Below are positions 33,218-46,422 of a DNA stretch of 64,000 bases, piece by piece. Each line of letters begins with the position of its first letter. The first letter of the stretch is position 1. The stretch spans positions 13,468,501 to 13,532,500 of the forward strand of contig CM050449.1 in assembly GCA_027563935.2 (NCBI GenBank), given 5' to 3'. The translations under genes were made by a program, and so were the position numbers. Under the pieces are notes generated by a model. The model was not told where the DNA came from and ran no database searches. It saw nothing but the letters and a program-made list of their open reading frames with translations. Source of the DNA: Costus lasius (lineage: Eukaryota > Streptophyta > Magnoliopsida > Zingiberales > Costaceae).

Positions 33218-36200
33218 TTGATACCAAAGCAGGTTCGATTCCCTTAACCAAACCATAGTGATAACTACTATATCTTCCACTACCCACCAACCTCCTTCCC
33301 CTGAACAAGTCTCTACCACTGAACCTGATCAGTTAACTAAACTCATGGCACAAATGAATGCACAATTTGACACTATTATTGCCTAGTTAGATCGACATGA
33401 GGAACGCTTTGAGTGTCTTGACAGTCGACTGGACCGTCTAGAGACCACCCAGGTGTTACCCCATCCACTTAGTTGATCGACCCCTACCTGAGCCTAGAAT
33501 AGAAACTCATCGGGCTAACCCAAGGGTTAATATTGACAGAAACCTTCCTAGGCCTGAACCTCAGTCTGATCCATTTGACTGGGAGATGGATGCACCCACA
33601 CCTAGGGAGCCCACCATATGTAGGTATGTCCGTCGCGATCGTGAGGATGATGATGTCATCCGAACAATCCGCCTTAACCCACCCTTCTTTGACGGTAGCC
33701 TAGATCCCTGTATCTTCTTAGATTGACTTCTATCCTTAGAACAATACTTTCACTGGTGCTCTATGCCTGAAAATCGTAAAGTCAGATTTGCGAGCATGTG
33801 TCTGACTAGACCAGCTAAGCTCTATTGGATTAATGTAGAGCATCAGCTTGAACGCAGTTGTCAGCCCCCTATAGATCGTTGGGACGAAATGATGTACAAA
33901 CTTTGAGAGAAGTATGTACCTCACCACTTTAGAAGACGATTGTTAGAACAATACAACAATATTCGACAAGGTTCCAGCTCTGTTCCAGAATACATAGTTC
34001 GTTTCGATGAACTTAGGATTCGATGTGATGTCCAGGAAGACCCCGAACTCACATTTGCTTGATTTGAACAAGGATTTCGGTCCGAGGTTCGTCAAGAAAT
34101 GGTCACACACACCATTGAGACCCTTGAGGTTGCCTTTCAAAGAGCTTGTGAAATTGAGCATTATCATAAGGTCGAGTCTAGATGACCACTACCTTCGGCC
34201 CCAACGAGGAGGCCTTTTGAACAGGTCATACGACCTTTACAACCTAGACTAGCAAACCCACCTCTCCCTTCTCGCCCACCCATGTTTGACAAAGGTAAAT
34301 CTGTTGTTAAGGAGACAAAGCAGGTTGAATGCTATAACTGCCATAATCTAGGTCATGTAGCTACTAACTGCCCTCACCGAGCGTTGTTTACAGGAGAGGG
34401 GAGTTCACTCCCTCAAGACCTAGAGCAGCAAGACAACTACGATGATCATTCAACTAATGAGCAAACTAATAGTGATGATGAACTAGAACCAATTGACACC
34501 CAACCTATGTCACGCCCCGGCTTCCGGCTTGCATTGTTTGATATACAAACTTGTTGACTTTTCATTTTTTATGACTCGCTTAGTAAGCAAACTATTCATT
34601 AACTTGGTGAGCCGATTTGCAACATGGCCCAATCTATTAAAATGCTTAAGCCCAAGTTAACAATAGCAAGCCCACTAAGCCTTATCTACCATATAATCTC
34701 TTCTCCCACTTCCAATGTGGGACTAAACTCGGGGTATTACAATCTCCCCCACTTAAGACTTGACGTCCTCGTCAAGCCCACATCCCTTAGTCGGCAGCAT
34801 GTGAGGTCAGCCCAATGGTGGCTCCACCATCCTCGGTAGCCCTTTCCTATTGGCCTCTCACCATGCTTAGGACTAAGTTTTCCTCTGATACCATTTGTTA
34901 TGACTCGCTTAGTAAGCAAACTATTCATTAACTTGGTGAGCCGATTTGTAACATGGCCCAATCTATTAAAATGCTTAAGCCCAAGTTAACAATAGCAAAC
35001 CCACTAAGCCTTATCTACCATATAATCTCTTCTCCCACTTCCAATGTGGGACTAAACTCGGGGTATTACAACCTACCACTGTTGTAGTCTGCTGAATACT
35101 AGTCCAACCCCAACCCACCGAGGATTGGCGTCGAACTAGTATTTTCTATATGTACACTAAGTGTAATGGCCATGCTTGCAAAATAGTCATAGATGGTGGT
35201 AGCAGCCTGAATGTTGTATCTCGGACTACCATCATAAAATTTGGCCTACAGCCTAAACCGCACCTGAAGCCTTATTCGATTGCATGGGTTGACCACTCAA
35301 ACATCCCAGTAACACACTAATGTAAGGTTCCCTTGAATCTTACTACCTATTCTGACCAAGTTTGGTGCGATGTACTGACTATGGATGTCGCTCATGTCCT
35401 TCTCGGTCGACCATGGTTATACGACCTTAATGTTACGCATTTTGGTCGTGATAACACATACATCTTCGAACATGAAGGTCGGAAGATATGATTGAGACCC
35501 TCCCCTCCTAAGGAGTTGCGAGCTACGACTCCTAAGGGTGTGGTCAAAACAGCTCCATCCAACAACCAACCTTGAATATTCTAAGACCCAAACCTTTCTT
35601 GTTAGCCACCCCGAGAGACCAATATACATTATTAATTAAGGAGGTCACTTCTGATCTTAATATGATGAAGGACTCAGACGTTCAAACCTTACTCTCCCAA
35701 TTCACTGATCTCATCCTCGAAGAGCTTCCTGATGAGCTACCGTCTCTTCGAGATATTCAGCATGCTATTGACTTAGTTCCAGGGTCATCCTTACCAAACC
35801 TCCCTCACTATCGCATGACTCCGATGAAACATGCCGAGTTGAAATGACAAGTCGATGACCTACTTCGCAAAGGCTTCATACAGGAAAACCTAAGTCCATG
35901 TGTTGTCCCGCTCTTCTAACCCCTAATAAGGATGGAAGTTGGCGGATGTGTATTGATTGTCGAGCAATCAATAAAATCACGATCAAATATAGGTTCCTTA
36001 TTCCACGTCTTGATGACATGCTCGACCTCATGTCTGGATCAACTTGGTTCTCTACGCTTGATTTACAAAGTGGATATCACCAGATCTGAATTCGCCATGG
36101 GGATGAATAGACAACGGCTTTTAAAACCAAAGATGGTTTGTACGAATGGTTTGTCATGCCCTTCGGTCTTTCCAATGCCCCTTCCACATTCATGCGCATA

Positions 36201-37197
36201 ATGACTTAAGTCCTTTGACCACACTTAGGCAAGTTTCTTATTGTCTATTTTGACGATATTTTGATTTACAGTAAGACCCGATAGGATCATTTAAAGCACC
36301 TTCAATTAACCTTTGAAACCCTTCGAGCTGAGAAATTATATGTGAACCTCAAGAAATATTCCTTCTTGACTGATCGAATAACATTTTTAGGATTCATAGT
36401 GTCTTCACAAGGTCTATCTGCTGACCCTGAAAAGGTTCAAGCCATCATTCAATGGCGAGAACATACCAACGTACATGAGGTACGTAGTTTCCATGGTCTA
36501 GCTACCTTTTATAGATGATTTATTCAAAACTTTAGTGCAATCATAGCCCCAATTATAGACTGCATTAGAAAGGGTGATTTTCAGTGGACCACCGCTGCCG
36601 CTTGTGCCTTTCAAGCCATTAAGGAATGTATGACCTTCGTGCCTGTTTTGCGATTACTAGATTTTTGTAAGGTATTCGAGGTCATGTGTGATGCATTCGG
36701 CTTAGGAATAGGAGGTACTTTGAGCCAAGAAGGCCACCCCATAGCCTTCTTTAGTGAGAAACTTAATGAAGCTAAACTCAAGTATTTTACGTATGACAAG
36801 GAATTCTACGCAGTCGTCTAATCTTTGCGCCATTGGCGACATCAGGATTTTGTCCTCTTTAGCGATCACCAAGCCCTATCCTACCTCAACACCCAGAAGA
36901 AATTGAACACGAGACATGCTAAATGGGTTGAATACCTACAGCAATTCTCATTTGTCGTTAAACATAAGTCTGGAAAAGAAAATAAAGTTGCAGATGCCCT
37001 TAGTCGAGCCCAATTTCTGCTTAGGACAATGCACATTGATATAGTTGACTTTGACCAATTAAAAAATATTTATCCCGACTGGCCCAATTTTGCCGACACT
37101 TATAGTCGTTTATCTATCGATCAACCTGACGATCCTAGTTTCATGTTGTGAGATGGGTTTCTATATCACGGATCTCGCTTATGCATTCCTCGATCGG
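33218..37197 (+). pseudogene. Chromovirus gag-protease-RT-RNase H, decayed
   Basis: Plus strand, in order: gag capsid (about 33650-34200) with the CCHC knuckle CYNCHNLGHVATNC near 34327-34370; a protease-like IDGGSSLNVVS and VLLGRPWLY (about 35190-35420); reverse transcriptase with [22 protein letters not shown] and YFDDILIYS near 36246-36272; RNase H (CDAFGLGIGGTLSQEG, FSDHQALSYL, NKVADALSR); and the first bases of the integrase region, cut at 37197. Many in-frame stops and some frameshifts are present, and several stops are TGA where Arg (CGA) or Trp is expected. A TRIM element splits it at 34508-35070. Confidence 0.85.
34508..35070 (-). mobile_element. TRIM element (563 bp) inside chromovirus gag
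   Basis: Terminal direct repeats 34508-34741 and 34896-35070 end in GGGGTATTACA on the plus strand. The primer site TCCTCTGATACCA (34881-34893; TGGTATCAGAGG on the minus strand) and the polypurine tract (reverse of ATCTCCCCCACTTAAG at 34742) give the minus orientation. The duplication is ACCTA (34503-34507 and 35071-35075). The left repeat carries about 60 extra bases (34508-34566) that the right one lacks. It has no coding capacity, as expected for terminal-repeat retrotransposons in miniature. Confidence 0.9.
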
Positions 37198-38612
37198 CAG
37201 ATAAATCACTCATTCTATCTAATTGAGTTAAACAATATGATTGTGTCACACTACTTAATTGGTTCAAATCCCTCCATTGAGTTTGAGCCTGACTCGCCTA
37301 GATCATCAAATAATAGGCATGAAGTGCTTAATTAGGTTGATAATACACCATGGTCATATATTAAATCAATCGACCAAGTCGAATTGCAAGAAGGCTTTGG
37401 ATTATTTGATTGATTTATCTATTGTTTAATTAGGTTGGATTGTTGAATAGTGTTATAATCTCTTGATAGGGCACGTTGTGTTGCCTAACCAAGGAAGACT
37501 ATCAATTTGATTAGGTCCTTTCATTTAGATGGAATTTTCTATTTGGCTCGGATTACTTGATTGGATGAGATCACTTGATCGAGATAGATTACTCAGTTGT
37601 ATTGGATTACTCGACCATCTTGCCACTATTATCTTGACATATCGTATGATTGGGTTAGATAATTTAACTTGCTCAAGTAACTTAATTAGCCTATATCACC
37701 AAACAGGCATGAAGTGTGCTTAATCGTGCTAGACGTCCCTAGCAACATGGATTGCTGCCTAGTCGAATCAAATCATCCCATTACGTCAGACCCTTTGTTG
37801 ATTGTTTTACGAAGTGGATCACTCAATTGGTTTGTATTGCCTAGTCTGCCCTAACAGAATGCTTAGATTTGATTGCCCAATCGCTCTAGATTGCCCCACT
37901 AGGCTCATATCATAGTATTAGGCATTACTAGCCTAGATTGCACGGCCAATTTGTCAAATCCCCTCAGACTATTGAATCTACTTGGGTTGTATATTTAGAC
38001 TGGATTTAAAATGTACAAACTATTTGTTCAAATTTGACCTGAGCTGTACAATTGGAGTATACGACGTAATTGGGTTATATTGGACCATTGAGTCAAATTG
38101 AGGTGCACAATAAGACTTCAAAAAACAGACTCAATATTGTTCTTGACATATAAATTTCATTTTCATACGATACCTTGCACTTAAAATGCTTGTGTTTCAA
38201 TCATTTGAACTTGAGAAGTTCTTAAATTTTAGATTAAATCTGAAACAAGAATTGTATTATGTGATCGATCGCATGGCTAGGTAGAATAGATTTACGCTTA
38301 AGAAGAACAGGACAGCCATATCGCATGGCTCCAATAATTAACATTGTTTATCCAACAAAATGAAATGATACTGCATTACTGTATAGTGAATGAAACCTTA
38401 GGAGTTTTGCAATAACCGTGCAAATGTATTCCTCAGCATTTTATGAAATTGCATATGGGCAGAATAAAATGAAGCCCACAAAATTGACTTAATGCTATCA
38501 GTATCCAGCTGGATGTGAATGCTTCGCCAAATAATCCATGTAGATAAATACTCTGTACATCAGTTAACATGCTATTGGGAAAGTGGCAGCTGTTGTGGTT
38601 CAGGTAATGAAG
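37198..38612. other. Intergenic, no gene seen
   Basis: AT-rich DNA after the abrupt end of the chromovirus. It has a loose, degenerate repetition of 'TTGGATTACT'-like words around 37400-37700 and no domain or clear repeat ends. The last part (about 38500-38612) is probably the 3' UTR of the LPP gene on the minus strand. Confidence 0.4.
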
Positions 38613-41600
38613 CTACTCTTTATGACTTTCGACGTCTTGAATTGGGTTGTGCTCTATCAAGCCAATCCTACCATGCCCAGAATCGATGTTCACAACTTCA
38701 ATGCCAGATGAAGGATTTGCAGAAGCACCGAGTACCTGAGTGCTCGCATTCTGCACTTGGAGATACGCGAACGGCGCCCAACCTGCATAAACATGGCGAA
38801 ATCTTAAACCGATTAATGACCGTTGTATCTGTTGCATCCACCACTGGTACGTCTAATCTAATCAATCATGATAATTGGTTTACTACTCCCAACAGATATT
38901 CATATACAGGATTGGCGTATCTAGAAAGAAATTGAAAACTCAAAATCAAGCCAATATTATCAGAATAAATCTGTACATTTCTTTAGCCTGTTGGAAATGA
39001 ATCCAACAGCTTTACGTGTACCCGTGATGTCCCTGATCACAGAAATCTAGAAAAAGAATTAAAGACATGAAACAGGCAGAAGATGAGAAGAGGGAGGTAG
39101 GGAGAGGGGGTGTGATGGAAGAGGGGAGAACAAATGAGACCAGCTGATATAGATAGATAAATAGATAGAAATCACTAAACAAATATATGATCTAATTAAC
39201 TACCCGCTGCCACTTAATCAGATAAATCCTACTAATAAAATCAAATAATTACAAATTACACCAAGGTAAGAAAGCAATTTTTTTCCAGACATCACGAAAG
39301 AAGCTTCTATGTCATAATGCTCCATAATCATACTTGTAACAGAATAAATAAGAAAACTAAGTAGAAAAAGATACCATTTACATGGTATGGCGGTGGAAAG
39401 AACTGCAAATAACAAAGTGAAGCAACTACTAGCCCTGTAAAACAGATAGCGAAGAAAAAGCTTAGTCGATTGTATGGATAGATTTTTCAAGAAGCCGATA
39501 ACCTAACAGCACAAACCTAGTAAACCACCAGCAACTACATCTTGCCAATGGTGCCAGTAATCATCTACTCGAGAAGCTGCCACAAGGGATGCACCAAGTA
39601 GAGGAAGCAATACAAGGCAAAGTTTTGCAATATGGCCTCTCCGATCAAAAGCTTTGATTTTTCCTGCAAGGTACCATGAAAGAAATCCTAGTCCTGCAAA
39701 GCTCCCTGTGAGTACAATGATTTCATCAGTAAGATCTCTAGCAAGAGAGCAACTAGTTTATTGTGTAACAAAATTAATTCCATGAAAGAAATCCTAGTCC
39801 CGCGAAACTCTTATGACCACTGATTTGATCAGTAAGATCAGTAGGATGAGTAACAAGAATGCAACTAATTTATTATGTAACAAAATTAAATTCACATGCT
39901 TCTAATGAGTAATAATAAAAAATTTGCAAATAATAGCTAAGGAAGAAGCTGGCTTAGGTTATTCAACTCCATCCTTTGACAGTAGCTTAGATTGTCTATT
40001 AAGTTATATCTTGCTTGTTATCATAGCAGGGTTGTTAGCATGAACCCATATGGTTGTTCCAACTAGAACAAGCATTGAAATGCAGGATCTAAGCAATGTG
40101 ATTATCCATTAGAAAACTAGTTTGCTTTGCCATTAGAAAAAAGTACAATCTAGAGCATAAGTAAATGCTAGAAGTGACAACCCATCTAAGTGAAGCTTCA
40201 GATTACATCCATCAAAATCTACATTAAACTGGATAACCCACCCGTCTAAGAATCAAATTGTACTTCACCATCACACTTGCCTTCTTGCAAAGAGAAAAAA
40301 ATGCTTTTGGACGATAAGGTGAAGTACAGTATGAGATGGAGTGAGATTATGGTATGTAGGCAAGAGAAGATAGAGAGAATATTTTTATGAATTTGTGTAG
40401 AAATTTCCTATATTTTTACCATGTTATCAAATTAATTTAGTCAATTGATCAATTTGACTAAGTTAATCATATCTATACCTTTTGAGGTAATTTTCCATCC
40501 ACATTTGGTTAATTAAAGCCTCTCAACCATGTTTAATGAATTTTGATGTTTGGTAACTAATTCACTCTCTATCGTTAGATAAATATGATAAGCACTCAAA
40601 TTCTTGAAGGAAAACATTTATAATACAAATGAGGGACATCACCTTTTTTTAAATGATTTTTCATAATTTATTTACCATGAATTTTTTTCATGGTTCCGAG
40701 TAATTTATTTTTGCTTGATTTAGCTAATTTTAATCTACTCAACCTTAGTTGATTTTTGGATTAAATTTTAATCTAACTGTAGCCTCAGGATTCTGAACCA
40801 TAGTTCAGTTCATTGGCTGATTGTGACATTTATCTATACAAGTACAATTGGTAGTGGTTCGGACTTCGGACTCCACCCTGTTGACTTTAGTCAATTTATT
40901 GGCTTTACACCTGGGATTCATAGCTCTCGAAATAGTTGAGAAAAAGATGAAGCATGATGGGTGATTGAAGAGGAAAAATTACATTGGCATCACTAGAAGC
41001 ATATATTTTTGAGAACTTTCGTTATTTTGAAATCTCATAACTAACATAACATCAAACAAACAACATTAGTGCATTTCTGTCAATCTATGGGGGGATTAAC
41101 CTAAGCAGGGAATCATTTATTCAGAAAATGCAAGAGCTGTCTGAGATTGATCATGGATATTGAAGCACTTGGATTTGACATACTATGGTTTTGAAAGAAG
41201 ATGACAATCCAAACCCTATTGCTAAATTTACTCTGAGGAATCAAGCTATATTACAACATCCATTTAGAAGAGTATTTGCTGCTAAGAAATTTCGTACCAA
41301 TAAACCAATTCATTAAGATGCAGACTACAGCTAATGCTAAGTAGGCTAGCTTAAAGTGTCTATCACAATACCTATCTGCCAGTTCTGGAGTGATCTATTA
41401 GCACATAGTACGACTGTAGGAAGGAGGATGAAACAGTAGAGGGTAGGATCAGAAGAAGAGTGTACAGAGGTGAGAGAATTATGTTTAATAAAGACTAGTT
41501 ATTGAACAAATCTGCCCTCCAATTTTCAATTGATTCAGTCTGATCAATTGAAGCAGTTCAGACTTTAGATGTTAAAAAATAAGCAAAATTATTAGAAAAA

Positions 41601-44126
41601 TTCTCAGTCAATCTACTAGTTCTTGTCAAAGCCAACATTAGGATTTGGACCTAACTAGATGTGGAGCTAGTTGTGCAGGAATTGGTACCATATGACATGA
41701 GCGACAACGTATAATGCCCTAGTTTAATCTCACGTTGAAAGTGAAAAAAATTATTACATAATATATAAGGCTTAATGGCTTGCTATGGGCCAAGTTGCTA
41801 TTCTAGCTCAACAATGTGATGAATAGTTTGCTTACTAAGTAGGTTATAACAAAGAGCAAAAACTTAGTCCTAAGTATGGTGAGAGGCTAATAGGAAAGGG
41901 CTACCGAAGCTAGTGGAGCCTCCATTGGGCTAACCTCACATATTGCCAACTATGAGATGATTCTTGGGCGTGTGTTATTAGATATATTCTCCTTTTCTTT
42001 CCGTCTTTTCTTTATTTATATATTTCTCAAGAGCCCTATCTCACTCTCTTATATCCATGAGTAAACTCAACACTCACACTCACCCCAAGCTTCAAGCCTC
42101 CTTAGTTGCTTATCGTCATTGTAATTTGACATATGCCTAGTATAGAGGCTGGTATCTCGTTTGACTGTATGTAAGAGAAGACCTAAAACTATTGGATCAT
42201 AGGATGCTGCAGCTAATTGTTACGGCTTTCAATTTTAGTCAAAAACATATGACCTTCCCTCAATTGGCTTGAGGATTGTGGATAAAAACTTAGGGGTTGT
42301 TTGACTGTGTAGTGTGAGTGACAGAGCGCATGTGCCGCACCAATCATAAAATTTTTTTTGTTTGATTAGATTGCAATGCAATTTCATGGTGAATAAAAAA
42401 CTAGTTCTACACGGAAGCAAGCTGCTTCTTGTGCGGCGTGGTTACTTTTCAATTACGAGTGGACATTTTATTTTGCAAATGAATTTCTTCTCATGATTGA
42501 GCATTAGTGCTCGTTCTTTTTATCGCCCTAGCTCCGAAGCTCTAATCCCCCATCGCTCGACAAGCTACCCCCCGTTGTCCTCAGTTCCTGCTCACCTACT
42601 TCCACCTCACCTTCGTCCATGGTTTCCGCTTAGTACGCAAATTATTTATGCTATTTGTCGAGATATCCCCCTTCCCCTCGCCACTAGTTGCTCTCCCCCT
42701 TCCCCTTGTTGTCCACAGTTGTCAATCAGTGAGCAAGTCACATATGCCGAGATTCCCCTTCCCTTGCTGCTGGCAAGCTCTCCTTCCCTCATCGCTTAGC
42801 GAGCTCTCCCTTCCCCTCACCGCTAGCTGCTCTCCCCTTTCCCCTTGCTGCTTCAGTACGTTGTACTTACACGTGCTATGATGTGTTGGCGCTCAGTCGA
42901 GTTGACACTGAATTCAAACTCCAATTGACTCGATAGAGCTTAACACAAATTAGCTGTGTTAAACCACACTGGATATTGCTTAACACAAATCAGTTGTGCT
43001 AAACCATATTGCTATAATATTCAAACAACAGCAACTACACAATAATCTATCAAATACCACTCAGATAACCATTATAATCACCATACACTACATCCGCCCT
43101 GCACTTCTAAACACAGCCTCAATACTATATACTACCTTTACATTCCATGAGAGCTAACCCCAGGTGTCAAATTTTTTGCTTATTAACGCCTATATTAGAC
43201 AACATGAAACCAATTTATGAAACAACGAATGTAAATTGACTACCGTGACAGATGAAAGATTTTACATATAAGTATGCTTATTCAAAGTAGCAATCAAGAT
43301 GGAGAAAAAATATTCAAAAATATGAACTTCGTAGTTGAATCACTACCTGAACTATGTCCACTCGGGAAACTTTTATATCCCTCCTTTAAAACACTGCTTT
43401 CTCCATGGCATATAACACTTGTTGTGACATTATCATAAACCTATGAATCAATTGCATCAACACGTGATAATAATTCATAGTGGTGTGAAATTCTTGGACG
43501 AGGAATATAGACATGATTTGATTGAAACAATTGTACCAAAAACCCACCGCTTCTCCATCTGGAAAACAACGCCAGAAGAAGTCAGGACGAGGTCGGCCTA
43601 CTGCATCCTTAATGGCATCTGTTATCACCGCTGTAATAAGCACAGAGTACAAAAGTCCTGCAAATACATGTTACCAACATAGTTCTCAATCCATCTTTTA
43701 TTTAGGAAAACGTGGTTTAGACCAGAAAAGAAAACGTACCCAGTACCGCATGATGCAAATCATACACATCCCTTTTCCTGAAGTAAATTGCAGCGAAGAT
43801 CACAAGTGGCAAGACGATGGCCAATATCTGTAATTGCAAGTTTGTGTTAATTGCTACGTTAGATAATCATCTAAAACAATCATCTTCGGAACTACGCGAA
43901 AGTAACGCACTGGAACAGCCCAAAATGGTACTGTGTTACTTTTCAGCGGGTATCTGAGATCAGCCAACATGTCCTTCCCCACAAAGCGATGAAATGGTTC
44001 TATAACATTCAATACAGCATATATCACAATAAGAAGTAGTAGTATTATCCAGTCATGCATGTGGAACCTCGCCACCTTCACGCCATGAGATTTTAGAGTG
44101 TGAGAACCTAATTCAATATCTGCCAT
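38613..44126 (-). CDS. LPP: Lipid phosphate phosphatase (PAP2 family), seven exons
   Basis: It removes phosphate from phosphatidic acid and related lipid phosphates at membranes. Coding exons (minus): 44126-43911, 43827-43740, 43657-43548, 43440-43347, 39705-39517, 39434-39375 and 38782-38613. All borders are GT...AG, phases agree, and the total is 927 nt for 308 residues, as usual for plant LPPs. The N-terminus is [10 protein letters not shown] with [10 protein letters not shown] opening the first membrane helix. The three catalytic motifs are intact: [13 protein letters not shown], and [12 protein letters not shown]. Right after PSGHSS a Gly codon, split by the intron, stands where LPPs known to me have Trp. 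Intron 4 is 3.6 kb and holds a TRIM remnant. A 5' UTR intron is likely (44135-44468). The stop is TAG 38613-38615. Confidence 0.93.
39674..39890 (-). repeat. 106-bp tandem duplication over the LPP exon 5 acceptor
   Basis: The block starting CCATGAAAGAAATCCTAGTCC at 39674 recurs at 39780 with differences. The first copy has the working acceptor at 39706; the second, upstream in the gene, has lost it. Confidence 0.7.
41710..41965 (+). mobile_element. TRIM remnant in LPP intron 4
   Basis: A degenerate LTR (about 41710-41851) and internal segment (AAACTTAGTCCTAAGTATGG, AGGAAAGGGCTACCGA) match the TRIM at 34508-35070 in the opposite orientation. It is older, with many substitutions and no second LTR seen. 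Confidence 0.75.
42290..43140. other. Intron 4 segment, possible old insertion
   Basis: It contains a C-rich stretch with repeated 'CTCCCCCTTCCCCTTGTTG' words (about 42530-42860) bounded by more AT-rich DNA. The outer edges (GGGGTTGTTTGAC near 42296 and AAACACAGCCTC near 43118) vaguely resemble DNA-transposon ends, but no duplication could be confirmed. Confidence 0.25.
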
Positions 44127-44134
44127 TTTCTGCC

Positions 44135-44700
44135 CTGGAATTTACACGAACAGCTTCTTCAGAGAAAAAGACAGGAAGAATTTATGAAATGAACACCATG
44201 ATGAGCAAGACCATAGATAGGTTTCATTGTGAAAAAGAAAAAAAAAAAGAGAGAGCTCACATCATATAAAATGAAGATAATTGAACAGGTTCCGTTTCAG
44301 AAATCAATTGGAACCCTAGATAAATCAAGAAATAAAAGAAGATAAAGAGAAAAAAAGGGCGAAAATCGGAAGTGAAAGGGATGGTTAGAGATGAAAGAAA
44401 TGGAAGAAGCATATGAAGTTGACCTAAAAACAAAACGCGAAATCGAGTAGAGAAATCGCTTCTTTTACCTCGGAGGCAGAGCAGACTCCAAGTAAGTGTG
44501 AAGAAGCCCTTGTGCACTTGGCGGAAACGAAGGTAGTGATATTAAATGGTGGGTAGTGTGGCGCTCCAAGGGTTTTCTGCAATGGGGCCCCGATTTGGTG
44601 GGAAAGGAGGAGCTGGTGGACGAGGCATCAGTACTAAAGATGAAGGAGGGAATTGAGAAGAAACTAGACTGAGAATGAAGTAGGGAAAGAGACATTGCAG
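44135..44700 (-). promoter_or_regulatory. LPP: Probable LPP 5' UTR intron and leader exon
   Basis: On the minus strand CCGAG|GTAAAAG gives a donor at 44468 and TTCCAG|GGCAG an acceptor at 44135, eight bases before the ATG. Pyrimidine-rich, AT-rich intron-like sequence lies between. The leader exon would run upstream from 44469. The transcription start is not determined. Confidence 0.5.
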
Positions 44701-46017
44701 CTATTGGTCAAATTGTGGACAATGGTGGCTTCATGACAGCAGGGATCAAGATATGTAACAAAATTTTATCTGCTAACGTTACCCGATCCATGAAATGCAA
44801 GCGATCCATGAAATGCTAGCGATGCACCTCGGATCACCGGAATCGCACGAACATCGCCTTTGCCGCCAGTTTATAATAATAATAATAGCAAATATTTAAA
44901 CTAAATTATTAATATTAAGCTTATTAAATTTTATATATCGTATTATGTTTTTCTATGGTTTGTAGTGAATGATAAAGATCCAATTAATTAAAAAAAACCA
45001 ATTAATGATCAAAATTAAACACACTAAACACGCTAAAGTAAAGCTTATTAAGAAAACTAACTATGACTATTAAATATTTTTAAAAATTAATTTGTAGGTT
45101 CTAGCATGCGAGTTTCAAACTCGCAACACACTAACTCGCAACGCAACATCTAACCATTGCATTATATGCACAACCAAGTTTTAATCTTGGGTTACATATA
45201 TATATATATATCGGTCAGTTCAGTTAATCGGTGAAAAATTTTTTCTCGAACTGTAACTGAATCATAAAAATATAACCTAAAAGCCATTTATTGTATCAAC
45301 AAATACTTTAACTGGTAATTCATTTAAGTTATCATCATGTAATTGACATATTCATATCAATAAATGCAATATGGTACCATCATATGACTCATGAAACAAC
45401 AATCAACCATTAGCATATGTATGCATAAATGGATGACTAAACAATAACACAATGGAGTAGAAGCAAAATCAATAAAGAGGGATAACAATATATCATGACA
45501 TCTAATCTTTACTCACACCATATATTTCATAATTTCAAGAGCAAAGAAAATAATTCCTATATATACCATTATAACTCTTAACCTGTTTTAGACTTTCAGA
45601 TCTTGGACAACCTTGTTCAGCTCAAACCAAATATTATCTACCACATCATATAACAAAACACATATCACCACCGATATCATAAACCTTCACTTTTATTTAT
45701 TTAATTATTAATATCAATAGAGGCATACGTGTATCTAAGTATACCCATATATACACATGTGCACGTGTATATTCCTCTACACATCATTTTAAATTATCTT
45801 AATAATCTTATATAAATTTCTCTTTCCATACCATTCATTTATTTCAAATATCATTTCTTATTTATTAACGTATCAAATTTTAAATATGTATTTATCCACA
45901 TACGTTTACAATTTGCCATCTGTATACTTGTATACATATGTATACCTACGTATAAATATATATGCACACTCCCACATAATTTATCGAATCTTATCAAAAA
46001 AAAATGAAAAAAAAAAT
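44701..46017. other. Intergenic, AT-rich
   Basis: LPP upstream region. It contains a short (TA)n tract near 45200-45212 and a stretch of ATATAC/GTGTAT words at 45720-45970. No gene or element ends were recognised. Confidence 0.4.
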
Positions 46018-46422
46018 CCTCACCTGGTACCCAGGCGAGGATTTTTATGCTGGGTCCCTTCAATTTCAAGCAAAACAGATTTTTTAAAAAAAAAAAATTA
46101 GAAATGATTTATACATCCTAAGCTATCCAATGATACCAATATTGGGGTATTTTAGATCATGTATACTCGTTAAATGCCTTAAATAAAATTATACAGTGAA
46201 TAGTATTTTTTTTGTCTTTTATGTGATTTTATTTAGAATATTTAATGAGTATACATGATTTAAAATATCCTAATATTGGTACCATTGGATAGCTTAGGAT
46301 GTATATATCACTTTTAAAAAAAATTAAAAAAAAATCTATTTTGATTGAAATTGAAGGGACCCAACATAACTTTCCTCGCCTGGACCCAACATAACTTTCC
46401 TCGCCTGGGTACCCAGGCGAGG
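46018..46422. mobile_element. Foldback MITE with MULE-like termini
   Basis: The two halves are reverse complements nearly end to end (arms about 46018-46180 and 46250-46422). Each end has a self-complementary CCTGGGTACCCAGG box, and the right arm carries a small duplication of GGACCCAACATAACTTTCCT. Reading inward from about 46430, AAATGGCCTCGCCTGGGTAC closely resembles the MULE terminus at 14450. Confidence 0.75.

Noticed and set aside
34508..35070. Cassandra-type element with a 5S promoter
   Set aside because: No 5S rRNA-like A box, intermediate element and C box were found in the terminal repeats.
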